DNA of 64,000 nt, taken from NCBI RefSeq assembly GCF_000875895.1, contig NZ_JXCF01000007.1, positions 310,001 through 374,000 of the forward strand, given 5' to 3'. The notes under the pieces were generated by a model. The model was not told where the DNA came from. It worked only from the letters and a program-made list of their open reading frames with translations, and made no database searches. Shown here piece by piece: positions 56,181-64,000 of this stretch. The stretch is from Staphylococcus gallinarum (GTDB taxonomy: Bacteria > Bacillota > Bacilli > Staphylococcales > Staphylococcaceae). A program made the position numbers and the translations under genes. Position 1 is the stretch's first letter; each line of letters starts with the position of its first letter.

Positions 56181-56906
56181 ATGTCAAATGAAATTTTAAT
56201 CGTAGATGATGAGGATCGAATTAGAAGATTACTTAAATTATATTTAGAAAGAGAATCTTTTGAAATACATGAAGCTAAAGACGGTAGTGAAGCGTATCAT
56301 ATGGCAATGGAACATGATTATGCATGTATATTACTAGATTTAATGTTGCCTGAAATGGATGGTATTGTTGTTGCTTCTAAACTAAGAGAGCATAAAGATA
56401 CACCAATTATTATGTTAACAGCCAAAGGCGAAGAAACAAATCGTGTTGAAGGTTTTGAATCAGGTGCAGACGATTACATTGTTAAACCTTTTTCACCAAG
56501 AGAAGTTGTGTTACGTGTAAAAGCATTACTAAGAAGAACACAGGTCGCACATACAGAACAGAGCGAACCACATGCGCGTGATTTGATAGAATTTGATCAT
56601 TTAGTTATCGACAATGATGCTCATAGAGTGCTTGCAGATGAGAGCCAAGTAAACTTAACACCTAAAGAGTATGAATTATTAATATTTTTAGCGAAAACAC
56701 CTAATAAAGTATTTGATAGAGAACAACTGTTAAAAGAAGTGTGGCATTATGAGTTTTATGGAGACTTACGTACCGTAGATACTCATGTTAAACGCTTAAG
56801 AGAAAAGTTAAATCGCGTTTCTGAAGAGGCTGCTCAGATGATTCAAACTGTTTGGGGAGTAGGTTATAAGTTTGAAGTTAAATCAAATGATGAACCGACT
56901 CAATAA
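56181..56906 (+). CDS. srrA: Response regulator SrrA (respiratory/oxygen response)
   Basis: The 241-residue OmpR-family regulator has a receiver domain with acidic residues D9, D10 and phosphorylated D53 (LLDLMLPEMDG), switch Thr in MLTAKGEE and Lys in DDYIVKPFS. A winged-helix domain follows (LTPKEYELLIFLAKTPNKVFDREQLLKEVW). SrrAB controls fermentation, respiration and nitric oxide defence in S. aureus. GGGAGG precedes ATG 56181. It overlaps srrB by 20 bases. Confidence 0.95.
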   Translation: MSNEILIVDDEDRIRRLLKLYLERESFEIHEAKDGSEAYHMAMEHDYACILLDLMLPEMDGIVVASKLREHKDTPIIMLTAKGEETNRVEGFESGADDYIVKPFSPREVVLRVKALLRRTQVAHTEQSEPHARDLIEFDHLVIDNDAHRVLADESQVNLTPKEYELLIFLAKTPNKVFDREQLLKEVWHYEFYGDLRTVDTHVKRLREKLNRVSEEAAQMIQTVWGVGYKFEVKSNDEPTQ

Positions 56907-58650
56907 TGTAGTCATAAAACTGTGGTTAACTATAATATTTATAGTAACGACAGTTTTAATTTTACTTAGCGCAGCCTTAATCACATTTATCCAATCATAC
57001 TTCACACAGGAAACAGAAGATTCTTTACTCAAAGATGCTAAACGTATTAGTGAATTAGTAGCAAGCTCTGATAATAAAGCAACCGCGATTGAACACAGTC
57101 GTAAGTTGATTGAAGGCCCTGTTGGTCTCATTATAATGAATGATAAAAACAGTCAAAATAGTAAATATGGCAATACTAAACAAAAGATGTTAAATGAAAT
57201 CAAACAAAATAAAGACTATGATGACGTATTTAATAAAGGAAAGAAAATTTCGGAACACGTTAATGTAAAAATTAATGATCAACAACATACTTATGTATTA
57301 ATTGGATATCCTTCAAAGAATTTAAGCGATGTTAAACAAGATGAATACGGTGGTGTCTTTATTTATCAAGATTTAAAAACCATCGAAGATACTAATAATT
57401 TAATCACGGTTATTATTTTAATTATTGCCATTATTTTCTTAGCAATTACAACGATATTTGCTTTTTTCCTTTCTTCTCGTATTACGAAACCTCTAAGAAA
57501 TCTACGGTCTCAAGCATTGAGAGTTTCAAAAGGACAATATGCGCAAGTTGAACCCGTAAATTCAAAGGATGAAATTGGAGAATTATCTCGTGCCTTTAAT
57601 ACGATGAGTTCTGAAATCCAACAACATATCGATGCACTGTCATCTTCTAAGAACATTAGGGATAGTTTAATCAACTCCATGGTTGAAGGTGTATTAGGAT
57701 ACAACGATAAGAAGGAAGTTATTTTATCTAACCAAATGGCTCAAAATACATTACAACTTTTAGATGAGTATTCATTAGAAAAGCTTGATGAACAAACAGA
57801 ATTAACTTTTAAGAACAAACATACACAGTTTGAAGAATATGAAATTAATACTAGATATTTTGTAATCATTACTAGTTATATAGAGCAAATTCAACCAGAT
57901 GGACGAAGTGGTATCGTGGCCATCATAAGAGATATGACCAATGAACATAATATTGATCAAATGAAGAAAGATTTTATAGCAAATGTTTCACATGAATTAC
58001 GTACACCCATTTCTTTATTGCAAGGCTATACAGAATCAATCGTTGATGGGATTGTTACTGAACCTGAAGAGATCCATGAATCCTTGAGCATCGTCTTAGA
58101 TGAGACGAAACGTTTAAACAGACTGGTTAATGAACTCTTAAATGTTGCTAGAATGGATGCAGAAGGGTTAAGTGTTGAACGAGAAATCCAACCTATTGAT
58201 CCGTTGTTAAATAAGATGCAATTGAAATATCAACAACAAGCTGCAGACTTAGAACTAACCATGAAATTAAATCCAATTTCTAATGGAGCGCTCTGGTATT
58301 ATGATTCTGATAGAATTGAACAAGTGCTTACGAATCTGATTGATAATGCATGTCGATATACAGAACCAGGAGATACAATAACCGTCGATATTGCGGAAAA
58401 TGATCATGACAACTTGTTATATATTACCGATACAGGAACGGGTATTGCTCCCGAACATTTAGAGCAAGTCTTTGATCGTTTTTACAAAGTAGATGCAGCA
58501 CGTAAAAGAGGTAAGCAAGGTACCGGACTTGGACTATTTATATGTCGAATGATTATCGATGAACATGAAGGTAAGATACTCGTAAAAAGTGAACTCGGTC
58601 AAGGTACAACATTTATTATTCGCTTACCGAAACCACCAACTAGAGATTAA
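56887..58650 (+). CDS. srrB: Sensor histidine kinase SrrB
   Basis: The 587-residue sensor has two membrane helices (about residues 11-35 and 170-196) enclosing an extracellular domain. A HAMP domain (SSRITKPLRNLRSQALRV), a PAS-like domain (about 260-350), and the kinase core with phospho-accepting H369 in NVSHELRTPISLLQGY and the ATP-binding boxes LIDNACRYTEPGD, ITDTGTGIAPEH and GKQGTGLGLFI follow. It is the cognate kinase of SrrA. It starts within srrA (ATG 56887 or 56890), so translation is coupled. Confidence 0.95.
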   Translation: MMNRLNNVVIKLWLTIIFIVTTVLILLSAALITFIQSYFTQETEDSLLKDAKRISELVASSDNKATAIEHSRKLIEGPVGLIIMNDKNSQNSKYGNTKQKMLNEIKQNKDYDDVFNKGKKISEHVNVKINDQQHTYVLIGYPSKNLSDVKQDEYGGVFIYQDLKTIEDTNNLITVIILIIAIIFLAITTIFAFFLSSRITKPLRNLRSQALRVSKGQYAQVEPVNSKDEIGELSRAFNTMSSEIQQHIDALSSSKNIRDSLINSMVEGVLGYNDKKEVILSNQMAQNTLQLLDEYSLEKLDEQTELTFKNKHTQFEEYEINTRYFVIITSYIEQIQPDGRSGIVAIIRDMTNEHNIDQMKKDFIANVSHELRTPISLLQGYTESIVDGIVTEPEEIHESLSIVLDETKRLNRLVNELLNVARMDAEGLSVEREIQPIDPLLNKMQLKYQQQAADLELTMKLNPISNGALWYYDSDRIEQVLTNLIDNACRYTEPGDTITVDIAENDHDNLLYITDTGTGIAPEHLEQVFDRFYKVDAARKRGKQGTGLGLFICRMIIDEHEGKILVKSELGQGTTFIIRLPKPPTRD

Positions 58651-58685
58651 AGGAATAAGTCATTGATGATTTTATGTGTAACGTC

Positions 58686-58704
58686 AAAAATGATTATAAT
58701 AATC
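58686..58704. promoter_or_regulatory. Fur-box-like palindrome after srrB
   Basis: AAAAATGATTATAATAATC matches the 19-base Fur consensus at 15 positions and contains the palindromic TGATTATAATAATCA (one central mismatch). It lies 36 bases after srrB and 22 bases before the srrAB terminator, with no iron gene adjacent. It may be chance in AT-rich DNA. Confidence 0.3.
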
Positions 58705-58725
58705 ATCTAACTAAATAAGGTGAAG

Positions 58726-58772
58726 CGCCTCCGATTTATACAATTTAATGTGTAAGGCGGAGGTGTTTTTTG
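58726..58772 (+). terminator. Intrinsic terminator of srrAB
   Basis: CGCCTCCG (58726-58733) pairs with CGGAGGTG (58758-58765), and the inner TTTATACA with TGTGTAAG through G-U pairs. Six T follow. Confidence 0.88.
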
Positions 58773-58887
58773 TGATTATAGCTTTAAAATAAAAATTGAA
58801 ATCATTTTACATCGCTATTTAGTACTGTGTGTAAAATTTAATTTTATATTGCTGGTAAATTAGCACTAAATACTGTAAACAATATCA

Positions 58888-58916
58888 TTGTCTTTATCTG
58901 AGTTATACGCTATGAT
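58888..58916 (+). promoter_or_regulatory. Predicted promoter of the FMN riboswitch-ribU transcript
   Basis: TTGTCT (58888-58893) and TATGAT (58911-58916) are spaced by 17 bases. The -10 box lies 23 bases before the riboswitch. Confidence 0.6.
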
Positions 58917-58938
58917 ATATTTATAAAATTTAAATGTT

Positions 58939-59066
58939 CATCTTCGGGGTAGGGTGTAATTCCCAACCGGCAGTAATATAAGCCTGCGACCTATTTATTG
59001 TTCAATAAATAGCTGATCTAGTGTGAATCTAGAGCCGACAGTATAGTCTGGATGGGAGAAGATGGA
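58939..59066 (+). promoter_or_regulatory. FMN riboswitch (RFN element)
   Basis: All hallmark blocks of the RFN element are present in order: ATCTTCGGGGTAGGGTG (58940-58956), ATTCCCAACCGGCAGTAAT, AGCCTGCGA, a variable AT stem (CTATTTATTG/CAATAAATAG), GATCTAGTGTGAATCTAG, AGCCGACAGT and GGATGGGAGAAGAT (59050-59063). The closing helix pairs ATCTTC with GAAGAT. It controls the riboflavin transporter ribU 70 bases downstream. FMN should lower expression. Confidence 0.96.
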
Positions 59067-59123
59067 GGGTTAATTTGTTGTGCAATTAAATCCTCCTATT
59101 CTGAGTAAGATGAATGGAAGGAG
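59064..59123 (+). promoter_or_regulatory. Expression platform of the FMN riboswitch, probably translational
   Basis: GGAGG (59064-59068, extended by TTAATT/AATTAA) pairs with CCTCC (59092-59096). The same CCTCC can instead pair with the ribU Shine-Dalgarno GGAAGGAG (59116-59123). There is no T run after either stem. Two exclusive pairings of this sort suggest control of ribosome access; this is inference. Confidence 0.5.
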
Positions 59124-59133
59124 ATAATTGAAT

Positions 59134-59679
59134 ATGCAACAACAAACCAAACGTCTAATAACGATTAGTATGTTAAGTGCGGTAGCTTTTATATTAATGT
59201 TTATCAAGTTCCCGTTACCATTTTTACCACCATATCTAACATTAGACTTTAGTGATGTACCGGCACTTCTTGCAACATTTACATTAGGACCCATTGCTGG
59301 CATCATCGTTGAATTTATTAAAAATTTATTGAATTTTTTATTCAATGTAGGGGATCCAATAGGACCGTTGGCCAATTTTTTAGCAGCCACAAGTTTTATA
59401 CTTACTGCGTTTTATGTTGCTAAAAATAAAAATAACGCTAAATCATTAGTTACTGGTTTAGCTGTAGCAACCTTAATAATGACATTAGTATTAAGCATTT
59501 TGAATTATTTTGTGTTGTTACCACTCTATGGCATGATTATGAATTTATCAGATGTTTTTGGTAATTTGAAAATAATTATAGTATCAGGTGTTATACCTTT
59601 CAATATTATTAAAGGTATTGTTATTTCAATTATATTTATCTTATTATACAAACGCTTGAATAGTGTTTTACCGAGATAA
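59134..59679 (+). CDS. ribU: Riboflavin ECF transporter S component RibU
   Basis: The 181-residue membrane protein with six hydrophobic helices belongs to the RibU family (KRLITISMLSAVAFILMFIKFPLPFLPPYLTLDFSDVPALLATFTLGP near the start; GIVVEFIKN-type segment following). It binds riboflavin and works with the shared ECF energy module encoded elsewhere. The FMN riboswitch upstream supports the substrate. ATG 59134 lies ten bases after GGAAGGAG; TTG 59128 is too close. A bidirectional terminator follows. Confidence 0.95.
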   Translation: MQQQTKRLITISMLSAVAFILMFIKFPLPFLPPYLTLDFSDVPALLATFTLGPIAGIIVEFIKNLLNFLFNVGDPIGPLANFLAATSFILTAFYVAKNKNNAKSLVTGLAVATLIMTLVLSILNYFVLLPLYGMIMNLSDVFGNLKIIIVSGVIPFNIIKGIVISIIFILLYKRLNSVLPR

Positions 59680-59746
59680 CAAATTGCGCTAACATACACT
59701 AACGTATCAATAAATAGTGACAAATAAAATTTTGTTTTCATATAAC

Positions 59747-59786
59747 AAAAGCGCATGTTTAAATTAACTTAAACATGCGCTTTTCC
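59747..59786. terminator. Bidirectional terminator between ribU and fer
   Basis: AAAAGCGCATGTTTAA and TTAAACATGCGCTTTT form a perfect 16-base-pair stem with a six-base loop. It ends ribU on the plus strand and ferredoxin on the minus strand. Confidence 0.93.
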
Positions 59787-59822
59787 TATAATAAGGTTAA
59801 AATATAGTTCGTCACTTAAAAT

Positions 59823-60158
<336 letters not shown>

Positions 60159-60180
60159 TTAATTAATTAGGGGAGTAAAC

Positions 60181-61143
60181 ATGCAAAATTTATTTCATTT
60201 CATCCAACAAAATACACACCATTATAAAACCGAAAAAAGCATATATAATATTATCATAGGCAAAAAATCACATCAAACCTTTTTTGATGCATGTAGCCAA
60301 CAATTACTATCATTATATCATAGCTTACCTAATATCCAGTATCCGTCATTCGAGCGATATTATAATCTGAGCCAATCAGAAATAGAAACAACATTAAACG
60401 TACGCGTACATCCAAGATATACATTTGATAGTCTCGTTAATACGTTTCAAGCAATACAATTATTAACACAAACGATTTCACAATTACAGCATAAGGATAG
60501 TCAATTTATCCCTCTCACTCAACAGCAAACTATACATAAACGTGTTAAATATGTATATAAATATCTTAAAGAGGCAAACCTCGAACAAGATTTTATTGCA
60601 GAACTTCATATGTTATTCGAAGCTATTCATAAAGAAAACCAAGGGACTTACATTCATTACTACTTACAAGGGTTTGAAGATAGCATGTACACTAGACAGC
60701 AAGTTAGTTTAATAGAAGGTTTGCCACAAGAATTATTATTTGAATTAGAATTAAACGATTTAGTTGTAATGATGTTTCAAATTGAAGATAATCAACGTTA
60801 CCCTATTTTGCATCAGTTAATTGTGTTACCTACGCTATTACATAAAACAGATTTATCTTTTGAAGGCTTAAAAAAAGGACTAACTATGGATGATTTGGCA
60901 CAACATCAACAAGTTAAAATTAATACAATTGAAGACCATGTCTTAGAATTGTTTATAAAGGGATATTTATCAAATTATAAAGCGTTTCTAAAGGATGATT
61001 TAAATTCTGATTTTCTAAATTATTATATACAGCATAAGGATGAAAGATTGCGGAACTATAAAGAACGATTCCCGTCATTAAGTTACTTTACAATCAAGCT
61101 TATCATTGTAGGCATAGAAAGAGGTGAGCTACATGCTGATTGA
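60181..61143 (+). CDS. YpbB-like helix-turn-helix protein encoded with RecQ
   Basis: The 320-residue cytoplasmic protein has a mainly helical N-terminal region and a C-terminal segment (GLTMDDLAQHQQVKINTIEDHVLELFIKGYL, about residues 239-270) resembling the helicase-C-terminal HTH found in YpbB and in RecQ/RQC-related proteins. The function is not established. It overlaps the recQ start, so the two are a functional pair by context; the same order, fer-ypbB-recS, is found in B. subtilis. The start follows AGGGGAG. Confidence 0.85.
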   Translation: MQNLFHFIQQNTHHYKTEKSIYNIIIGKKSHQTFFDACSQQLLSLYHSLPNIQYPSFERYYNLSQSEIETTLNVRVHPRYTFDSLVNTFQAIQLLTQTISQLQHKDSQFIPLTQQQTIHKRVKYVYKYLKEANLEQDFIAELHMLFEAIHKENQGTYIHYYLQGFEDSMYTRQQVSLIEGLPQELLFELELNDLVVMMFQIEDNQRYPILHQLIVLPTLLHKTDLSFEGLKKGLTMDDLAQHQQVKINTIEDHVLELFIKGYLSNYKAFLKDDLNSDFLNYYIQHKDERLRNYKERFPSLSYFTIKLIIVGIERGELHAD

Positions 61144-62512
61144 CGAACTGAAACATTGGTTTGGATTTGAAACATTTAAGCCTGGACAAGAAGCAATTAT
61201 TAAAAGCGTACTAAACCAACAAGATACATTAGGTATATTACCAACTGGTAGTGGTAAAAGTCTGTGTTATCAATTACCTACATATATTAAACAACAACCT
61301 ACATTAATTATTTCACCACTTATTTCGTTAATGGATGACCAAGTTATGCAACTTAAAGCACATGGTGAACATAAAGTGAGTTGTATTCATTCTGGTATGG
61401 ATGAAGATGAACGTTCAGCAAATATCAAAAATCTAAAGCAAAGTCGTTTTATCTTCTTAAGCCCTGAATTTATACTCCAACCCCATAATTTCAAACTCAT
61501 TAAACATATTAACTTTGGTCTTATTGTTTTAGATGAAGCCCACTGTTTGTCAGAATGGGGCTATGATTTCAGACCACATTATGCACTTATAGGAAAAATC
61601 ATTCAACAATTTACTAACGTTTCTATATTAGGATTAACAGCGACAGCACCACCACATCTATTATCTGATTTGAACCAAATGTTACGTACTCAATTCAATG
61701 TAGTTAAAACAAGTATGAATAGAGACAATATTTCACTACACCATCAAAATTTTGCAGATGATGAAGAAAAACTCAAATGGTTGCTGCCAACATTAGAACA
61801 ATCTGGACCGACAATTATCTATGTTTCATCAAAAAAAGTCTGTTTATCATTAGCTCAAGAAATTTATCAACAAGGCTTTTTAACAGGTATTTATCACGGT
61901 GATCTATCCTATCAGGAACGGCAAACGGTTCAACATCAATTTCTTAATAACGATATTCCTATCATTGTTGCTACAAGTGCATTTGGAATGGGAATAAACA
62001 AAAAAGATATTCGTACAATCATTCACTTTCATCTTTCAACTAGTCCGTCGAATTATTTACAAGAGATTGGTCGTGCTGGGAGAGATGGCAAACAAAGTCA
62101 AGCCATCAGTTTATATCAACCAGATGATAGTTTCTTACTTGAAACACTGTTATTTACTGATATTATAACTAATGAAGATGTTAATGCATTTGAATTAGGT
62201 ATGGATTTAATACCTTATAAAAAAGAAATTATTGAAATTTTAAGTAGTTATTATACATTTAATGAATTACGACATATATTTGAAAATACTTACCAACGTA
62301 AAAGAAATGGTTATATCAGAATGTTGGGTTATAAGAATTTAGATCAGTGTAGACGCGCATATCTTATGGAATTTTTTGGTGAATTTGTGAATAAACGACC
62401 TGAAAAATGTTGTGATAATGATGCTGATATTGAATTAATAAAAATATTTAATCGCAAAAAAGTAAAACGTAAAATTGATTATAATGAAAAATTAAAAAAT
62501 TTGTTCAAATAG
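61133..62512 (+). CDS. recQ: RecQ-family ATP-dependent DNA helicase (short form)
   Basis: The 459-residue 3'-5' helicase has the RecQ motifs 0 (FGFETFKPGQEAII), I (LPTGSGKSLCYQLP), Ia (ISPLISLMDDQV), II (LDEAHCLSEWGYDFRP), III (LGLTATAPP), V (VATSAFGMGINKKDIRTIIHF) and VI (QEIGRAGRDGK). The C-terminal HRDC domain is missing and the RQC region is short, as in B. subtilis RecS. It unwinds recombination and fork intermediates. ATG 61133 follows AAAGAGGTG by about eight bases; GTG 61124 would lie on that site. Confidence 0.92.
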   Translation: MLIDELKHWFGFETFKPGQEAIIKSVLNQQDTLGILPTGSGKSLCYQLPTYIKQQPTLIISPLISLMDDQVMQLKAHGEHKVSCIHSGMDEDERSANIKNLKQSRFIFLSPEFILQPHNFKLIKHINFGLIVLDEAHCLSEWGYDFRPHYALIGKIIQQFTNVSILGLTATAPPHLLSDLNQMLRTQFNVVKTSMNRDNISLHHQNFADDEEKLKWLLPTLEQSGPTIIYVSSKKVCLSLAQEIYQQGFLTGIYHGDLSYQERQTVQHQFLNNDIPIIVATSAFGMGINKKDIRTIIHFHLSTSPSNYLQEIGRAGRDGKQSQAISLYQPDDSFLLETLLFTDIITNEDVNAFELGMDLIPYKKEIIEILSSYYTFNELRHIFENTYQRKRNGYIRMLGYKNLDQCRRAYLMEFFGEFVNKRPEKCCDNDADIELIKIFNRKKVKRKIDYNEKLKNLFK

Positions 62513-62668
62513 ATAGACAATTACTTTACTTAACATTTTCAAACAAGCTATAATACAACTTATAATGACATAAATATTGTAGTTTTCTTAAAATAGGTAT
62601 ACATATTTACGTTTGATTAGGGTAAAACAGTATATACTTAATATATAAATAAAGGAAGGATGATGAAT

Positions 62669-64000
62669 TTGTCTAACAACAACTTTAAAGATGATTTTGA
62701 GAAAAATCGTCAATCAATTGATCCAAATGAACACCTAGACAAAACAAATGAATCTGTTGACGCTTCTGTTGACAATGCAAAAGAAGAAGTATCCGACAAA
62801 AACAATGAGCAATTCCCTCCAAGAAATGCTCAAAGAAGACAACGTAGACGAGATACAGCAACAAATCAAAATAAAGGGGAACAATCTGATCAACAACAAG
62901 AGCAACAACTTGATCAAGAACAACACCTTAATGACCAAAACAAATCATCATCAGACTTTAACCAGTCACAAGATCATGATGATCATTCACGAGACAATAA
63001 TATCTATCAAGAAACTTCTGATGAACAACATCGTAACAATCAATATGACAAATCAAATAACGACTTAAAGCAACAAGAAAATCATGACAGAAGTGACGTA
63101 AACACTCGTAAAGATGATACTGATTTATCACATCAAGATAAAGATGCAGCTGACAAGCGAACTGCAGATGATAAACATAATGGTAAAGGGTCTGCCATTG
63201 CTGGTGGCGCAGCAGCTGGTGCAGGTGCAGGTGCTTATGCTGCAAATAAACACAACAACGACAAGCATTCTTCGAAAGAACAGCATGTTGATGATCAAAA
63301 TGATACTACAAATCGTGAGCAAGACGCTACACAGACAGGTGGTACTACTGCTGGTGCTGGCACAGGCTCATATGCTGCAAATAAGGATGATGCTGATAAT
63401 AGAGTCAATGATCCAGAGCATAATAAAAATAACAAGGAACAACATGAGCAAAATGAATCAACCGATTCAAAAGATGGTTCCAAGAAAAAAGGCGCTGCTA
63501 TTGCTGGTGGTGCTGCTGCAGCGGGCGCAGGTGCAGGTGCTTATGCTGCTAGCAAATCAAACAAAGATAAAAACGCAGAAAGTAACACTGCAGACAATAA
63601 ATCAAACGAATCACAATCAAAAGAACAACATAATGAAGAAAAGAACAACGGTAAATCCAAGAAAAAAGGTGCCGCAGTTGCTGGTGGTGCTGCTGCAGCG
63701 GGTGCTGGTGGCGCCGCAGCAGCTTCAAAAGCAAGTGGTTCCGGTTCTAATGGAAATGGCGGAAACAATCATCAAAATAATAGTAATAATAACGATGATT
63801 ACAAACGTAAAAAGAAAAAAGGCGGCTTATTAGGTAAATTATTACCAATTTTAGCAGCAATCTTAATTTTGGCGGCAATTGGTATTTTCGGTGGCATGGC
63901 CTTAACTGGAAATAATGATGATAAGAGTGCTAACGATGATAAAAAAGTAGCTGATAATAAAGACAAAGACGGAGATAAAGATAAAAAAGCTGATTCTGAT
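62669..64000 (+). CDS. ebpS: Elastin-binding protein EbpS, cut by window end
   Basis: The frame is open to the window end (444 codons seen), so the C-terminal LysM domain of EbpS lies outside. The N-terminus SNNNFKDDFEKNRQSID and QFPPRNAQRRQRRRD match S. aureus EbpS, which binds soluble elastin at the cell surface. The long central part is rich in Asn, Asp, Gln, Lys and His and carries four Ala/Gly-rich blocks (about 63184-63258, 63331-63387, 63490-63558, 63667-63735). A membrane helix is at LLGKLLPILAAILILAAIGIFGGMAL (about 63826-63900). TTG 62669 lies nine bases after GGAAGG; ATG 62663 is closer than usual. The first repeats seem to lie on one face of the membrane and the LysM part on the other. 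Confidence 0.92.
   Translation, partial: MSNNNFKDDFEKNRQSIDPNEHLDKTNESVDASVDNAKEEVSDKNNEQFPPRNAQRRQRRRDTATNQNKGEQSDQQQEQQLDQEQHLNDQNKSSSDFNQSQDHDDHSRDNNIYQETSDEQHRNNQYDKSNNDLKQQENHDRSDVNTRKDDTDLSHQDKDAADKRTADDKHNGKGSAIAGGAAAGAGAGAYAANKHNNDKHSSKEQHVDDQNDTTNREQDATQTGGTTAGAGTGSYAANKDDADNRVNDPEHNKNNKEQHEQNESTDSKDGSKKKGAAIAGGAAAAGAGAGAYAASKSNKDKNAESNTADNKSNESQSKEQHNEEKNNGKSKKKGAAVAGGAAAAGAGGAAAASKASGSGSNGNGGNNHQNNSNNNDDYKRKKKKGGLLGKLLPILAAILILAAIGIFGGMALTGNNDDKSANDDKKVADNKDKDGDKDKKADSD

Noticed and set aside
61133-62512. Truncated RecQ lacking the HRDC domain
   Set aside because: Short RecQ-type helicases (RecS-like) without HRDC are a normal second paralogue in Firmicutes and all helicase motifs are present.
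62748-63833. Long plus-strand ORFs (106 and 239 codons) overlapping ebpS in another frame, and several minus-strand ones
   Set aside because: They are shadows produced by the repetitive Ala/Gly/Gln-rich codons of ebpS; the ebpS frame is open throughout and matches a known protein.

Overview
The window is an AT-rich chromosomal segment from a Staphylococcus. The evidence is the protein sequences and the gene order: znuC-znuB-zur/sodA/pbp3, comG/aroK/gcv, efp/acc, nusB-xseAB-ispA-argR-recN-bkd, zwf/rnz, fur-xerD-scpAB-rluB-srrAB, ribU/fer/recQ/ebpS. SodA, Zwf, Fur and SrrAB read like close orthologues of the S. aureus proteins but with steady substitutions. A coagulase-negative species or another non-aureus staphylococcus is the best guess, and I do not name a species. 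Almost everything is conserved core genome. I see no insertion sequence, prophage, CRISPR array, tRNA or rRNA.

Layout. 1-9134: end of a zinc ABC transporter with its Zur repressor, superoxide dismutase, a penicillin-binding protein, ribosomal protein L33, and a yqg-type cluster (5-formyl-THF cyclo-ligase, rhomboid protease, YqgQ, glucokinase, a thiamine-binding-family protein, a glyoxalase II-like hydrolase). 9202-12588: the competence pseudopilus operon comG plus aroK. 12594-16682: a glycine riboswitch and the glycine cleavage genes. 17056-19612: rhodanese, octanoyltransferase LipM, a small membrane protein and a lipoprotein. 19717-29519: pepQ-efp, accB-accC-asp23-like, nusB, xseA-xseB-ispA, argR, recN. 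29580-36532: a phosphate-butyryltransferase-like protein, the branched-chain 2-oxoacid dehydrogenase complex (lpd-bkdAA-bkdAB-bkdB) and a bacilliredoxin. 36543-46674: an aromatic-acid-exporter-like protein, a 32-residue Prli42-like peptide, a peptidase T-like enzyme, gnd, malR-malA, an AraC regulator and zwf. 46826-53954: rnz, proC, an SDR, an aldo/keto reductase, a Nudix hydrolase, fur, xerD and a DUF309 protein. 54047-58650: scpA-scpB-rluB-srrA-srrB. 58939 to the end: an FMN riboswitch and ribU, ferredoxin, a YpbB-like gene, recQ, and ebpS running off the edge.

The most notable observation is in comG. Where staphylococci normally carry separate comGA (secretion ATPase) and comGB (polytopic platform) genes, this window has one uninterrupted 415-codon ORF. 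Its first ~110 residues are the ComGA N-terminus and the rest is ComGB. The Walker A/B ATPase core of ComGA and the ComGB N-terminus are missing, in frame, while comGC to comGG and aroK look intact. Either the competence pseudopilus has lost its motor or this is an unusual chimera. The ribosome-binding site of the fused gene lies inside a strong terminator-like hairpin.

Regulation visible in the sequence includes a singlet-type glycine riboswitch with terminator, an FMN riboswitch whose platform looks translational, a Fur-box-like site before fur, a MalR/CcpA-type palindrome and a cre-like site before malR, and many intrinsic terminators that mark transcription units. Zwf and Gnd supply pentose-phosphate NADPH. 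Lpd/Bkd make branched acyl-CoA for membrane fatty acids, and AccB/AccC make malonyl-CoA for the same pathway. Both GcvH (not in this window) and the Bkd E2 need lipoate, which LipM helps provide.
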